Shown here: one piece after another, positions 54,373 to 63,885 of the stretch
Layout: each line of letters starts with the position of its first letter
Position numbering within the stretch: position 1 is the stretch's first letter
From: a marine gamma proteobacterium HTCC2143
GTDB lineage: Bacteria > Pseudomonadota > Gammaproteobacteria > Pseudomonadales > Dasaniaceae
NCBI GenBank assembly: GCA_000169075.1
Contig: AAVT01000006.1
Span: 64,501-128,500, forward strand
DNA: 64,000 nucleotides
Direction of reading: 5' to 3'
The notes under the pieces: generated by a model
The model's input: only the letters and a program-made list of their open reading frames with translations
Database searches by the model: none
What the model was told of the DNA's origin: nothing
Position numbers and translations under genes: made by a program

Positions 54373-54666
54373 TTACGTATGGTATCCCATTGTTCTGGTA
54401 GTTGGAACTCTCTTGGTAATGCGCCTAGAATTATTAGTGTGTGAATGCAGCAAAGCTCGTATCATTGATTCAAGACTGGTCTTCTCTGAATGGGTTCAAT
54501 TTAACTAAAAAAGGGTGTCCATTCCGTCTATGAAATTGCATGATTTGTGGTACGGTTGTTCAGAACCATTGAGTGGTTAGGTTATGTCGTATTAGTTGAC
54601 TAAAAAGAGTAGCTACAGGGGGTAGATCCGATCGCTGAATCACAACAACGTGCCACACCAACCATT

Positions 54667-56100
54667 ATGTGGTTTCGTCAAGATCTTAGATTGGCTGATA
54701 ACCCCGCTTTATGCGCGGCCTGCGAACGTGGCGAGATTATTCCAGTATATATTCTCGATGACCAAGGTGCCGGTCAATGGAAAATGGGAGGGGCCAGCCG
54801 CTGGTGGTTACATTTCGCTCTGGCTGATCTCAATGCCTCGCTCAAGCAGTGTTTACAAATTTACCAAGGTGATGCACTAACGATACTTGGCGACTTGGCT
54901 GACCAAACTGGTGCTGCTACTGTTGTGTGGAACCGCTGTTATGAGCCTTGGCGAATCGGGCGGGATGCTACAATTAAAACGTCACTAAAAGAGAGCGGGC
55001 TTGATGTACAAAGTTTCAACGGAAGTTTGCTATGGGAGCCCTGGCAAGTGCTTAAAAAGGACGGCACTCCCTATAAAGTATTCACTCCTTACTACCGTCG
55101 CGGCTGTCTGTCTACAGTTGCTCCACGTCGCCCTATGGATCCGCCGAAAACGCTCAAAGTATTCGTCGATAGCGGCGATTCATTGGAGCTAGATAATCTA
55201 AATTTGTTGCCGAAAATCGCTTGGGATGAGTCGATGAAAGCGTGCTGGGATATCAGCGAAGCCGCTGCTCATGCGCGTCTGGACGAGTTTGTTATGAACG
55301 AGTTACAAGACTATCGCGAAGGACGAAACTTCCCAGCCAAGCAAAATGTGTCTAGACTTTCTCCCTACCTGCACTTTGGTCAAATATCGCCAAATAGTGC
55401 GTGGTATCGGGCTGCCGAAGCTGGGGCCTTTATCAACAATGAGCAAAGCTTAGACACCTTCATGAGCGAGCTGGGTTGGCGCGAGTTCTCCTATTATTTG
55501 CTCTACCATTGGCCTAAGTTGCCAACAGAAAATTTGCAAACACGCTTTGATCTTTTTCCGTGGGCGAATAATACCGACGAAGATTTAAGCGCTTGGCAAC
55601 AGGGTAAAACAGGATATCCATTAGTAGATGCAGGTATGCGTGAACTTTACTCCACCGGTTACATGCATAATCGAGTGCGTATGGTCGTTGGCTCCTTTTT
55701 GGTTAAAAATCTACTGATACACTGGCACCGGGGAGAGGAATGGTTTTGGGATTGTTTGGTTGATGCCGACCTAGCAAGTAACAGCGCCAGTTGGCAGTGG
55801 ATAGCGGGCTGTGGTGCAGATGCAGCTCCGTTCTTTAGAATTTTCAATCCCATCACTCAAAGTGAAAAGTTCGATAAACAGGGAAGCTACATTCGCCGCT
55901 ATGTCCCGGAGCTGAAGGACATGCCGGAAAAATATATTCACGCGCCCTGGCTTGCACCCGCGGAGGTGCTGGCTGTGGCTGGAGTCAACATCGGGATTAA
56001 CTATCCCGAACCGGTTGTCGATATTAAAGTATCCAGAGCCCGCGCATTGGAGGCATTTGCTGTAACTAAAATTCAGCCGCCCGACGCTAAAGAGGTCTAA
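54667..56100 (+). CDS. phrB: Deoxyribodipyrimidine photolyase (class I CPD type)
   Basis: A 477-residue photolyase/cryptochrome. The N-terminal alpha/beta domain starts MWFRQDLRLADNPAL; the FAD domain contains SELGWREFSYYLLYHWP, the DNA/FAD segment GYPLVDAGMRELYSTGYMHNRVRM and DADLASNSASWQWIAGCGADAAPFFRIFNP. It repairs cyclobutane dimers with blue light. The annotated ATG leaves out a few residues that relatives have. The frame is open 12 codons further to an ATC (54631) placed well behind an AGGGGG box (54617-54622), so a non-standard or mutated start is possible. Divergent from the acyl-CoA synthetase. Confidence 0.9.
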   Translation: MWFRQDLRLADNPALCAACERGEIIPVYILDDQGAGQWKMGGASRWWLHFALADLNASLKQCLQIYQGDALTILGDLADQTGAATVVWNRCYEPWRIGRDATIKTSLKESGLDVQSFNGSLLWEPWQVLKKDGTPYKVFTPYYRRGCLSTVAPRRPMDPPKTLKVFVDSGDSLELDNLNLLPKIAWDESMKACWDISEAAAHARLDEFVMNELQDYREGRNFPAKQNVSRLSPYLHFGQISPNSAWYRAAEAGAFINNEQSLDTFMSELGWREFSYYLLYHWPKLPTENLQTRFDLFPWANNTDEDLSAWQQGKTGYPLVDAGMRELYSTGYMHNRVRMVVGSFLVKNLLIHWHRGEEWFWDCLVDADLASNSASWQWIAGCGADAAPFFRIFNPITQSEKFDKQGSYIRRYVPELKDMPEKYIHAPWLAPAEVLAVAGVNIGINYPEPVVDIKVSRARALEAFAVTKIQPPDAKEV

Positions 56101-57156
56101 ATTTTCTGCGCAACAAAGGCCTGCATTGAGCAGCGACACTGATATCGGCGCGTTTTTACGGGTACTGCAAGTGTCAGTCCTGAAACGTGTAGGGATGATT
56201 ACTTCGCTATGATTCACCCATCAATTCACCGAGAATTGGCCTGTGTGGATCGACGGGGTGTCGATTTATCGCTTGCGAAAGCATAAGCCATCAAGCGAGA
56301 ATGACCTGAATAAGAAATCGACCAGTAGTTATGAAAAGGTTCGCGCCGAGCAAATCGAATATAATGCAAAGCGTGCTAAGTGTTATTGAGAACAGGCGTT
56401 AAAGCTATATCCTGGGCTATGCGGCCGCTTCGCCCGCGAGTTTAATCGGGAGGGCTTGTCGGAATTGACTGTGCACCATGTTGATCATAATCATGAAAAT
56501 AACCGATTGATGGCAGTAATTGGGAGCTATTGTGCATTTACTGCCATGACGAAGAGCATACGAAATTTGAGAATTTGGTACGCTATGGTAATACTGCTGA
56601 GCATACCGCTGCCGCTGCGACCTATAATCCGTTTCCTGGTTTAAAGGATACAATGAGCGGCAAAAGATGATGACCTCTGTGTAATCATCGGGTTTTCAAG
56701 TTAGAGAAATATTAAATCAGAACTGAAAGATGGTAATGACACAATTAAGAGGTTTATTTGATTGGTGAAAAGAACAGTTGGTGGAACCGTCGAGTTAAAA
56801 ACTATCCTGCCGTCGAACGTAATGGTGTGTCAGAACAATAACAGTATGTGATTTGTTAAAATTTTAATGAAAAGTAATGTAATCAAAATAGGGCGATAAG
56901 ATCAAAAATATCATTAGTAGTACGCCAGAAATAACCTCCGCATGTAATGCTATCCTTATACTATGCAGATAAAAGGGTGAGGCCGTGTCAATATGAATGA
57001 GAAAATCTTATTTCGCGATAAAAGCTATACAAACTTCAGATTATACTCGCGGGCTGAAAAACGAATTAAACGGGTAAGGTCAAGTTAGTTTTCTCTACGA
57101 AAAAAGCCTTACGGTGTCGATGAACAGGCTGTAGTATTAAGAAGGGCTTTATAACA
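56101..57156. other. Long intergenic region with a YajD-like relic
   Basis: About 1.05 kb between the photolyase and kinase genes. The YajD-type relic (56300-56670) is listed separately. The stretch 56671-57156 is AT-rich and shows no coding sense; it should hold the promoter of the kinase gene. The antisense frames at 55771-56217 and 56417-56653 look like shadows. Confidence 0.5.
56300..56670 (+). pseudogene. yajD: Broken YajD-type HNH nuclease gene
   Basis: Three pieces reconstruct a YajD-family HNH protein. Before a TGA (56387-56389, one change from CGA) the frame reads KVRAEQIEYNAKRAKCY. After it comes EQALKLYPGLCGRFAREF and then ELTVHHVDHNHENN, with HH as the HNH core. Near 56501-56507 one base is lost (CCC to CC) and the sense continues in another frame as DGSNWELLCIYCHDEEHTKF, ending SGKR at 56668-56670. 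One cysteine of the first CxxC zinc knuckle is Phe (CGRF). No start codon remains. Stop, frameshift and lost cysteine together show the gene is dead. Confidence 0.85.
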
Positions 57157-58773
57157 TTGAGTAATTTTATGTCTATGGATAAGATTTTTATTTCCTTACT
57201 TATTTTTCTGGTTTTTTTGATAGGATTTTTGTTTTGGTTCTTTATCAAGACAGTGAAAGAAAAAGATTATGCTCGATCTATGCTTGCCTCTATAATTGAT
57301 ACTGTCGGTGAGGCGATTGTTGCAGCTGACCAAGATGGCTGTATTATTATGACAAACCAAGCTGCAGAAAAGATGTGGGGGTACGAGTTTAATAAGTTAG
57401 TAGGTATGAACTTACGTGACCTTATGCCAGAAAACTATCGGGATTCTCATACAAAAGGCATGGAGCGCTACCTAAATACAGGGGATGCCAAGCTTCTAGG
57501 CAGAAGGATCGAGCTTGAAGGACTTCATTTTTCCGGCGCGGTATTCCCCATGGAAATTGTCATTAGCGAAACTAAGATTGATCAAGTAGTAATCTTCACT
57601 GCAGCATTACGAGATATTTCAGATCGGATAAAATCTGCGCGTGAGTTAGGACATTCAAAATTACTACTCGAAACCGTTATCAATACCGTAGGGGAGGCTA
57701 TTATTACAGTCGACAAAGAGGGGTCGATCGTTATGACCAATCAGGCCGCTGCGGATACTTGGGGGTATAATCTTGGTGATTTATTGGGTATGAACTTGCG
57801 TGAGCTCATGCCTGAAAAATATCGGGCAGCACATACAAGTGGAATGGCCCGGTATCTCGGGGGAGCAGATGCCGTAGTATTGAATCAACGGATCGAACTC
57901 GAAGGTCTACATGCTTCAGGTGCAATATTTCCGATGGAGATTTTAATCAGCGAAACTAACATTGACGATGACAAATTGTTTACTGCTGCACTGCGGAACA
58001 TAACTGAGAGGAAAAGGGATGAGCGGTGGTTGTACCAGGCTCAGCGTAGAGAAGCAATTGTTGCGTTGACCGGAGGAATTGCTCATGATTTCAACAATCT
58101 GCACAGCGTGATCTTGGCAAATTTGCGATTTCTAAAAGACGATCTTGGTAAGGTGAGTGACGATATCAAAGAGGTTCTGGCTGATGCGATATCTGCTACG
58201 AATGATAGCGTTGAATTAACGAAGCGCCTGATGTCATATTCGCGCAATCAAGCGGTAAAATCCAAGATGATCAATGTCAACCATCTTGTTAGTGAGCTTG
58301 TCCCATTTTTGACTAGCACGCTAGGTAACTCGATCAATTTATCTACTGACTTATCGCCAAATAATCTGCAGATTTACGTGGATCCTGACCAGCTTGAAAA
58401 TGCGGTGCTTAATTTGGTGCTCAATTCAAAAGACGCCATGCCGATGGGTGGTGGTATTGAGATAAAAGTAAGTAGCGGACACAGTGATGCTATTAATTGC
58501 AGTGGTTCGGCGGTCGGCAGTGATTCGTTTCTGGAAGAGGGGGATTATGTCATCATATCGGTAACGGATAATGGCGGAGGCATAGAGGTAGAAAATATAC
58601 TGGCCGTCTTTGAGCCTTTTTTTACGACCAAAGAAATCGGTGAGGGTTCTGGGCTTGGCTTAAGTATGGTCTATGGTTTTTGTCAGCAGAGCAATGGTAA
58701 TTGCACTGTTGATAGTGACGTAGGGAAGGCAACTACCGTTACAATGTATATTCCTAGATGTGATGAGGGATAA
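57157..58773 (+). CDS. PAS-PAS sensor histidine kinase
   Basis: A 538-residue kinase with one N-terminal membrane helix (about 8-30), two PAS domains (about 45-160 and 165-285) that are clearly copies of each other (both have TVGEAI, MTNQAA, GMNLR, RIELEGLH, MEI), a phosphoacceptor region with GGIAHDFNN, and an ATPase domain (NLVLNSKDAM, VTDNGGGIE, FFTTKEIGEGSGLGLS). No receiver. The first codon taken is TTG; ATGs at 57169 and 57175 are alternatives and ribosome binding is poor for all. The REC-EAL gene 163 bases downstream on the same strand is its probable partner. Confidence 0.85.
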   Translation: MSNFMSMDKIFISLLIFLVFLIGFLFWFFIKTVKEKDYARSMLASIIDTVGEAIVAADQDGCIIMTNQAAEKMWGYEFNKLVGMNLRDLMPENYRDSHTKGMERYLNTGDAKLLGRRIELEGLHFSGAVFPMEIVISETKIDQVVIFTAALRDISDRIKSARELGHSKLLLETVINTVGEAIITVDKEGSIVMTNQAAADTWGYNLGDLLGMNLRELMPEKYRAAHTSGMARYLGGADAVVLNQRIELEGLHASGAIFPMEILISETNIDDDKLFTAALRNITERKRDERWLYQAQRREAIVALTGGIAHDFNNLHSVILANLRFLKDDLGKVSDDIKEVLADAISATNDSVELTKRLMSYSRNQAVKSKMINVNHLVSELVPFLTSTLGNSINLSTDLSPNNLQIYVDPDQLENAVLNLVLNSKDAMPMGGGIEIKVSSGHSDAINCSGSAVGSDSFLEEGDYVIISVTDNGGGIEVENILAVFEPFFTTKEIGEGSGLGLSMVYGFCQQSNGNCTVDSDVGKATTVTMYIPRCDEG

Positions 58774-58938
58774 GCAGCAAATCTGAGATTTTTAGCAATG
58801 ACATGTAATTTTCTCATGCGAGTTCCGGCTATTTTTTTAGCGAATGGCTTGGTATAAAAGATAAAGTCGTTAAACGTAAGATCTATGTTCATGTAGTTTC
58901 GATAAGAAGAACATGATCGGGATACCAGGAGTTGGTTG

Positions 58939-60132
58939 TTGATTAAGAATAAGGTGCTAATTGTCGATGATGATTTGAGAATAAGTCGGCTGCTAAAGCG
59001 GATTGCTTTGGCGTCAGATGTTGAGACGTTAATTTTGAATGACCCCCATAGATTTGAGGAAATTTATTTAACTTATCAGCCGAATATTATTTTGATGGAT
59101 TTGCAAATGCCTCAGGTTGATGGCATCGAAATTTTGAGGAGACTTGCGGAATTAAAATCAAATGCTGCTATTCTAATAATTAGCGGTATGGAGAAAAATG
59201 TACTTGAAACAGCGGTGGATTTAGGGCGATCACTGAAGCTGAATATGGCTGGCTTTCTCAATAAGCCAATCGATGTTGATAGCGTAAAAAAAGTTTTGGT
59301 CAAAACTTTTGTGTCTCAAAAGCCTGCTGGCGCTGAATCGTTCGTCCCTACTTATGACGACGTTAAACTCGCGATTGAGCGTGACGAGTTGGTTGTGTTT
59401 TATCAGCCATTAATTGATCTCGAAACAGGCGAGATTGATGGACTTGAATCGCTAGTGCGATGGCAACATCCTGAGTATGGTTTGTTATTCCCTGACAGCT
59501 TTATTCCCCTTGCAGAAGGGCATGTTGAATTAATAGATTCATTAACCTACAGAGTGCTAGAAATTTCACTCAGGGATGATGTCAGCCGGAGGCGAAAGGG
59601 TGTTGAACTAAAGCTTGCGATTAATCTTTCGGCGAGGTTGTTAAGTGATCTGGCCCTTCCGGACAAAATAGAAAAGCTGTTGAAGAAATATGACTTCAGC
59701 GCAAGTCGGCTCATTTTAGAGATAACTGAAAGTGGCGCTATGGACGACGCGTCATTGACAATGGACATTCTGACTCGTTTGAGGGTTAAGAATATGAGAT
59801 TATCAATTGATGATTTCGGCACAGGTTATTCGTCGCTTATTCAGCTTTACAGAATGCCATTCAATGAAATAAAGGTTGATAAATCGTTCGTTTTAAAAGC
59901 TATGACTGACAAGGAGGCTGCCGAGATTTGCCGCATAACCGTTGATTTGGGGCACAGTCTTGGTCTAGAGGTTGTTGCTGAGGGTGTTGAAGATACTGAG
60001 ACCTATCAATTTCTGACGCAGTTAGGTTGCGATAAAGCTCAAGGATACTATATCTGCAGGCCTATTGAGTCTTCAAGACTGTCCATTTGGATAGACGAAT
60101 ACAATGAAGATCTACAGTTAAACGGCAGATGA
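58939..60132 (+). CDS. REC-EAL response regulator (c-di-GMP phosphodiesterase)
   Basis: A 397-residue response regulator. The receiver (about 5-120) has LIVDDDLR, the phosphorylated Asp in ILMDLQMP, and the late Lys in FLNKPID. The EAL domain (about 140-390) has ESL for EAL (GLESLVRW), with the remaining ligands in LEITESGAMDD, IDDFGTGYSSL, IKVDKSFV and VVAEGVED, so cleavage of cyclic di-GMP is expected. The start is TTG at 58939, seven bases behind AGGAG; another TTG directly precedes it. It probably forms a two-component pair with the PAS-PAS kinase upstream. Confidence 0.85.
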   Translation: MIKNKVLIVDDDLRISRLLKRIALASDVETLILNDPHRFEEIYLTYQPNIILMDLQMPQVDGIEILRRLAELKSNAAILIISGMEKNVLETAVDLGRSLKLNMAGFLNKPIDVDSVKKVLVKTFVSQKPAGAESFVPTYDDVKLAIERDELVVFYQPLIDLETGEIDGLESLVRWQHPEYGLLFPDSFIPLAEGHVELIDSLTYRVLEISLRDDVSRRRKGVELKLAINLSARLLSDLALPDKIEKLLKKYDFSASRLILEITESGAMDDASLTMDILTRLRVKNMRLSIDDFGTGYSSLIQLYRMPFNEIKVDKSFVLKAMTDKEAAEICRITVDLGHSLGLEVVAEGVEDTETYQFLTQLGCDKAQGYYICRPIESSRLSIWIDEYNEDLQLNGR

Positions 60133-60645
60133 TAACGGTTATGGAACAGCTCGGTTGTAACCGTCTAGCTGCATTGAAAAACAGTGGGCTCAATTTGACT
60201 CCGGGATCGCGGTCAACCCCCTCAGTGGTGAAATAGTGCTATGGACCTGGTGGGTATTTGCCTTAAATGTGTCTGAGCCGTTATGAATGATCGATGTGGC
60301 GCATAATCTCGCTACAGGGCGTCAGTTTCGTGCGCCCTGGGAGCTATACACGCAGAAGGCTCGTGTCGAGGCATGATTTACTCGCGGAAGAACAACTTCG
60401 CTGCTATTAATTGTTAGAGCTGGGGCTGCGTGCTGATGTGACTCTGGTCGCTCGGAGGCGGTAGGTAAATCGCACTTTATCGCTGGCCACGCTGATAGAA
60501 ATGGCTAAAGGCAGTTTCTCTGTAGTAAATTGCTCCACGAGTGCGGTTATTTTTGCCTCCATTCCGTCCTCTTTAGTTAGTTCATCCGGCTAAAGAATTA
60601 TCTTATGGAGGCTATTGCAAATCATTAAAATATGGGAATCCAAAT
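60133..60645. other. Intergenic region, one weak small frame
   Basis: A 513-base gap. On the minus strand a 51-codon frame (60407-60562) starts after AGAGGA and reads EAKITALVEQFTTEKLPLAI; see the separate entry. Other frames are broken. The right end holds the promoter region of the YtfJ gene. Confidence 0.35.
60407..60562 (-). CDS. Small unidentified frame, possible gene or relic
   Basis: A 51-residue minus-strand frame. The ATG at 60562 lies five bases after AGAGGA, and the first 30 residues look like a compact strand-helix unit (LAISISVASDKVRFTYRLR), but the tail (TSARSPSSNN) does not. I do not recognise it. It could be a genuine small protein or the remains of a longer one. Confidence 0.25.
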   Translation of the reverse strand: MEAKITALVEQFTTEKLPLAISISVASDKVRFTYRLRATRVTSARSPSSNN

Positions 60646-61203
60646 ATGTTTATTCAACAACTTGTCTGCGGCGTTTTCTTAGCGTTCATATCTACGCTGG
60701 CCTTTGCCCAAGGACCTTTGGTAGATTCTCCATTGCCAGCGTTGACCATCGCGGATCGTGGAGAACTACTGATGGAAAAAGGTGATTTTAGCTTCCGTCC
60801 GTGGAGCACTGAGCATAACCCTGGCAAAGTTCATATTGTGCAGTACTTTGGCGCTACCAAAAGTGATAGCGAGCTGTTCAAACCGTTTACTGATCTGCTA
60901 CAGGACAGTCTTGGAGTTGGCAAATACCATGTAACTACGATCGTTAATCTTGACGCAGCCGTTTGGGGTACCTCCAGTTTTGTCATTTCGGAACTCAAGT
61001 CGAATAAGCGTAAATACCCTTTGTCGACCATCGTGCTCGACCAAGAAGGTAGTGGAATCGGTCGCTGGAAACTTGGCGAGGAGGGCGCGGGCCTGGCGAT
61101 TATTGATCAGGAGGGCGTGGTCAGATATTTTACTAAAACGCCTATGACTGACGCAGAAATGGACGCATCGTTAGATCTAGTGAAGGCTAGAGTTGATAGC
61201 TAA
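60646..61203 (+). CDS. ytfJ: YtfJ-family periplasmic protein
   Basis: A 185-residue exported protein with a signal peptide (ends near AFAQG). It matches YtfJ along its length: LTIADRGELLMEKGDFSF, PGKVHIVQYFGA, VTTIVNLDAAVWGTSSFV, LESNK-like SELKSNKRKYP and a thioredoxin-fold end IIDQEGVVRYF. The active-site cysteines of thioredoxins are absent, as in other YtfJ proteins. Its biochemical role is unknown in general. Monocistronic. Confidence 0.85.
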   Translation: MFIQQLVCGVFLAFISTLAFAQGPLVDSPLPALTIADRGELLMEKGDFSFRPWSTEHNPGKVHIVQYFGATKSDSELFKPFTDLLQDSLGVGKYHVTTIVNLDAAVWGTSSFVISELKSNKRKYPLSTIVLDQEGSGIGRWKLGEEGAGLAIIDQEGVVRYFTKTPMTDAEMDASLDLVKARVDS

Positions 61204-61316
61204 TTCGGGTTGCCGGGTAGAAAATTGGGATGACTAAACACCATCACAGTTCCAGCCTTCGGCGTCATTGTTTAAACACTACTTAAGACGCATCGGGCGT
61301 CGAGATTTGGGGTTGT

Positions 61317-61595
61317 ATGCGAAATAAGCTGATGAAGTTATGCTGGCCGATACTTATGGTTTTTGAAACCGGAAAGCCTTCAGCTAATTACAAGAAATCC
61401 CACAGAACCATTTTGATAGTTCTCGGTTGTTTGTTCTTCGGTCTGTCGTTATTTTCTGCGAGCATGGCAGTTGCAGGAGGAGAAGTGGGAGGGCTGATAG
61501 CCGTTGTCGTATTTTTTGCCGTTGGTTTAGTAGCTGTGGTGGTGGGAGCACTTGGTTCAAACGGTGCAGTATCAAAAATTTGGGGTACCAAATAG
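61317..61595 (+). CDS. Hypothetical two-helix membrane protein
   Basis: A 92-residue protein with two hydrophobic helices (about 32-52 and 58-82) behind a basic N-terminus. The second is rich in Val/Gly. No conserved residues suggest a function. An internal start near the first helix cannot be excluded, since no strong ribosome binding site precedes the ATG. It is convergent with asnB, about 80 bases apart. Confidence 0.45.
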   Translation: MRNKLMKLCWPILMVFETGKPSANYKKSHRTILIVLGCLFFGLSLFSASMAVAGGEVGGLIAVVVFFAVGLVAVVVGALGSNGAVSKIWGTK

Positions 61596-61674
61596 TAAGT
61601 AGGCAAAAACTCTCAGTACAGGGGCCGTAGGGCTCCCGTCTTAGTGATCAATCGCCCATACGGTGTCGACACAT

Positions 61675-63591
61675 TTAAGACATACCAAACTTCTTTTGCA
61701 TCACAACGACGCTAGCAATTCGCTGCAACCCGCCTTCGACCGCTATGCGCTCATCGTCCGGGCAGTCTAATAATTTATCCAGCGCTTTGTTAACTTTTTG
61801 CATGTCATATATCGGCTGGTCTTTCGCTGCTTGGGAGGCGAATGTATCGCGATAAAATGCTAGCATCGGGTCGTTTTTATCTCGAGTTGGGGGCGTCGTA
61901 AACGGGTGTTTCTGTCTATTATAAACCTCTGGAATCAACACGTCCCGAGTGGCCTCCCGTAATACATGCTTCTCACGAATACCCTTCACTTTCATATCAA
62001 CAGGAATACGTGCGGCAGCCTCAGCAACGCGATGGTCAAGAAAAGGGACTCTCCCTTCAACGGAGTGGGCCATTTCCATACGGTCACCAAGATAAGAAAG
62101 AATAAAGTTGGGTAGCGCAGTTTTTGAATAGAGATAGAGTGACTGATTCAGATGATCTCTGCCCGTCATTCGCTGTCCGATTGGCAACCGGTCCAATGCC
62201 GCAACAATAGGGCTATGGCCATGAATATAGGCCGCGTAATCGTTACTAAAAAATGGTGCCAATCCGTTGGACATTGACTCCATGGTATGGACGACGGTGG
62301 GCACCCAGCCGAGTCGTCTGCGCACTGCATCTGTAGCTGGACTATTGACTTCATTGGGCAGCATGATGGCGCGGCTGGCTTCGTTAGTTCCCAGTATTTC
62401 TGCGAATAGAGCCGATTTTTGTGCCTCACTCAATGCCGGATTATGTTTTACTGCGTCCACTCGGAAGAAGGGGTAGCCACCGAGCATTTCGTCAGCGCCT
62501 TCACCGGTGAACACGACCTTTATTCCTGCATCACGGACGGCTTTGCTAAGCAAGTATTTGGCAACACCATGTCCATTGAACATTTGGGTTTCGGAATGCC
62601 AGATAGCATCGCTGTAAGAGTCAGCAATATCACGACCTGTAACCGGAATTGGATGATAAGACGCACCAACAAATTTGGCTTGTTTCTCAGCAATGGCGGC
62701 TTCATCGTACAATGGGTTATCGAAAGTGAGGGTAAACGCACGAATGGGTCTTGCCATTGCTTGCTGTGCTAAGCCCAGTACCGCACAGGAATCGATACCA
62801 CCGCTCAGGTATGAAGCAACCTCCACGTCAGCGACCAGACGTTGTTGCACTGCGTCCATAAGCACGCTGCGAAACTCTGCAATAACTTCCGCTTCAGTAC
62901 GGTTGTCCCGTTTCATGTCATCGGCGGTGGGTATTTCCCAATCCCAGTAGGAGTAGATCCTGACGGTACCGTCCTTGGCGACAGCATAGCAGCCCTGAGG
63001 TACAGCATTAATACCGGCAAATTCTGTTTGCTCATGCGGCCTAGCCATACCGCCAAGAGCACCTTGTAGATCCCAAGCAGCTGGAACCCCTAATGCTAGA
63101 AGCGCTTTTATTTCAGAGGCAAAAAATACATCACCATTGACGACTGAATAATACAGCGGTTTTATCCCAAATCGATCTCTAATGGCGATCATCGTGTTTT
63201 CGCGTTCGTCAGCTATAATAACGGCAAACTCTCCGCGTAGCTGCGGGGCTACTTGCATGCCGTCCCGCTGGTATAGATGCAGGGCTATTTCGCTGTCACT
63301 GTCGCTGGCAAATTGGCAGCCGTCATGTCGCAAGCGCTCGCGTATTTCTCGATAGTCGTAAAATTCACCATTAACAACGGTATGTACTTTGCCATCGGGA
63401 CTGGTCATTGGCTGCTCGCCGTTGCTTAGTCCAATGATCGATAAACGAGTATGCCCCAAGATCCAGCGCTTATCGCTCGATGTCCAAGTACCATGGCCAT
63501 CGGGTCCACGATGATTAAGAGATGACAGTGCTCTGTCCACACAGGAAGACGCAATGCCATTACGAGTCATTGCAGCAAATATTCCACACAT
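61675..63591 (-). CDS. asnB: Asparagine synthetase (glutamine-hydrolysing)
   Basis: A 638-residue class II enzyme. Cys2 (MCGIF) is the glutaminase nucleophile, followed by NHRGPDGHG, VVNGEFYDY and the substrate-binding SDSDSE. The synthetase domain has the pyrophosphate loop SGGIDSCAV, the second motif FTGEGADEMLGGYPFFR and VEGRVPFLDHRV. It makes asparagine from aspartate, ATP and glutamine. It is longer than Escherichia coli AsnB (about 554), as in the AsnB/AsnO type found in many gammaproteobacteria. Start is fixed because Cys2 must be exposed. It is divergent from the cold-shock-domain gene. Confidence 0.9.
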   Translation of the reverse strand: MCGIFAAMTRNGIASSCVDRALSSLNHRGPDGHGTWTSSDKRWILGHTRLSIIGLSNGEQPMTSPDGKVHTVVNGEFYDYREIRERLRHDGCQFASDSDSEIALHLYQRDGMQVAPQLRGEFAVIIADERENTMIAIRDRFGIKPLYYSVVNGDVFFASEIKALLALGVPAAWDLQGALGGMARPHEQTEFAGINAVPQGCYAVAKDGTVRIYSYWDWEIPTADDMKRDNRTEAEVIAEFRSVLMDAVQQRLVADVEVASYLSGGIDSCAVLGLAQQAMARPIRAFTLTFDNPLYDEAAIAEKQAKFVGASYHPIPVTGRDIADSYSDAIWHSETQMFNGHGVAKYLLSKAVRDAGIKVVFTGEGADEMLGGYPFFRVDAVKHNPALSEAQKSALFAEILGTNEASRAIMLPNEVNSPATDAVRRRLGWVPTVVHTMESMSNGLAPFFSNDYAAYIHGHSPIVAALDRLPIGQRMTGRDHLNQSLYLYSKTALPNFILSYLGDRMEMAHSVEGRVPFLDHRVAEAAARIPVDMKVKGIREKHVLREATRDVLIPEVYNRQKHPFTTPPTRDKNDPMLAFYRDTFASQAAKDQPIYDMQKVNKALDKLLDCPDDERIAVEGGLQRIASVVVMQKKFGMS

Positions 63592-63885
63592 GGCCTTTAT
63601 CCCTTTATTATTATGCAGGAAGGATCTACGCCTTCCTTTGGTTTAACTTACAATAGAAAGTAGGGCCCTGGCAATCGTCAAACTATGGTGAATTCATTAA
63701 CGGCGGCTAATTATTGTCGGTTTGCAATTTATGCTGAGGAAATGCTTTGCGATAATGGTATTATGTTTAACAGGTAGCGCTTCTGGCTACTTGTAGATGG
63801 GGCCCGTCGTTATCGCGGTCTCTGAGGTCTTAGTTGCCCTACTGGGTAAAAAGCGATAGGTGTTTATATTAAATAGGGGTGAGTA

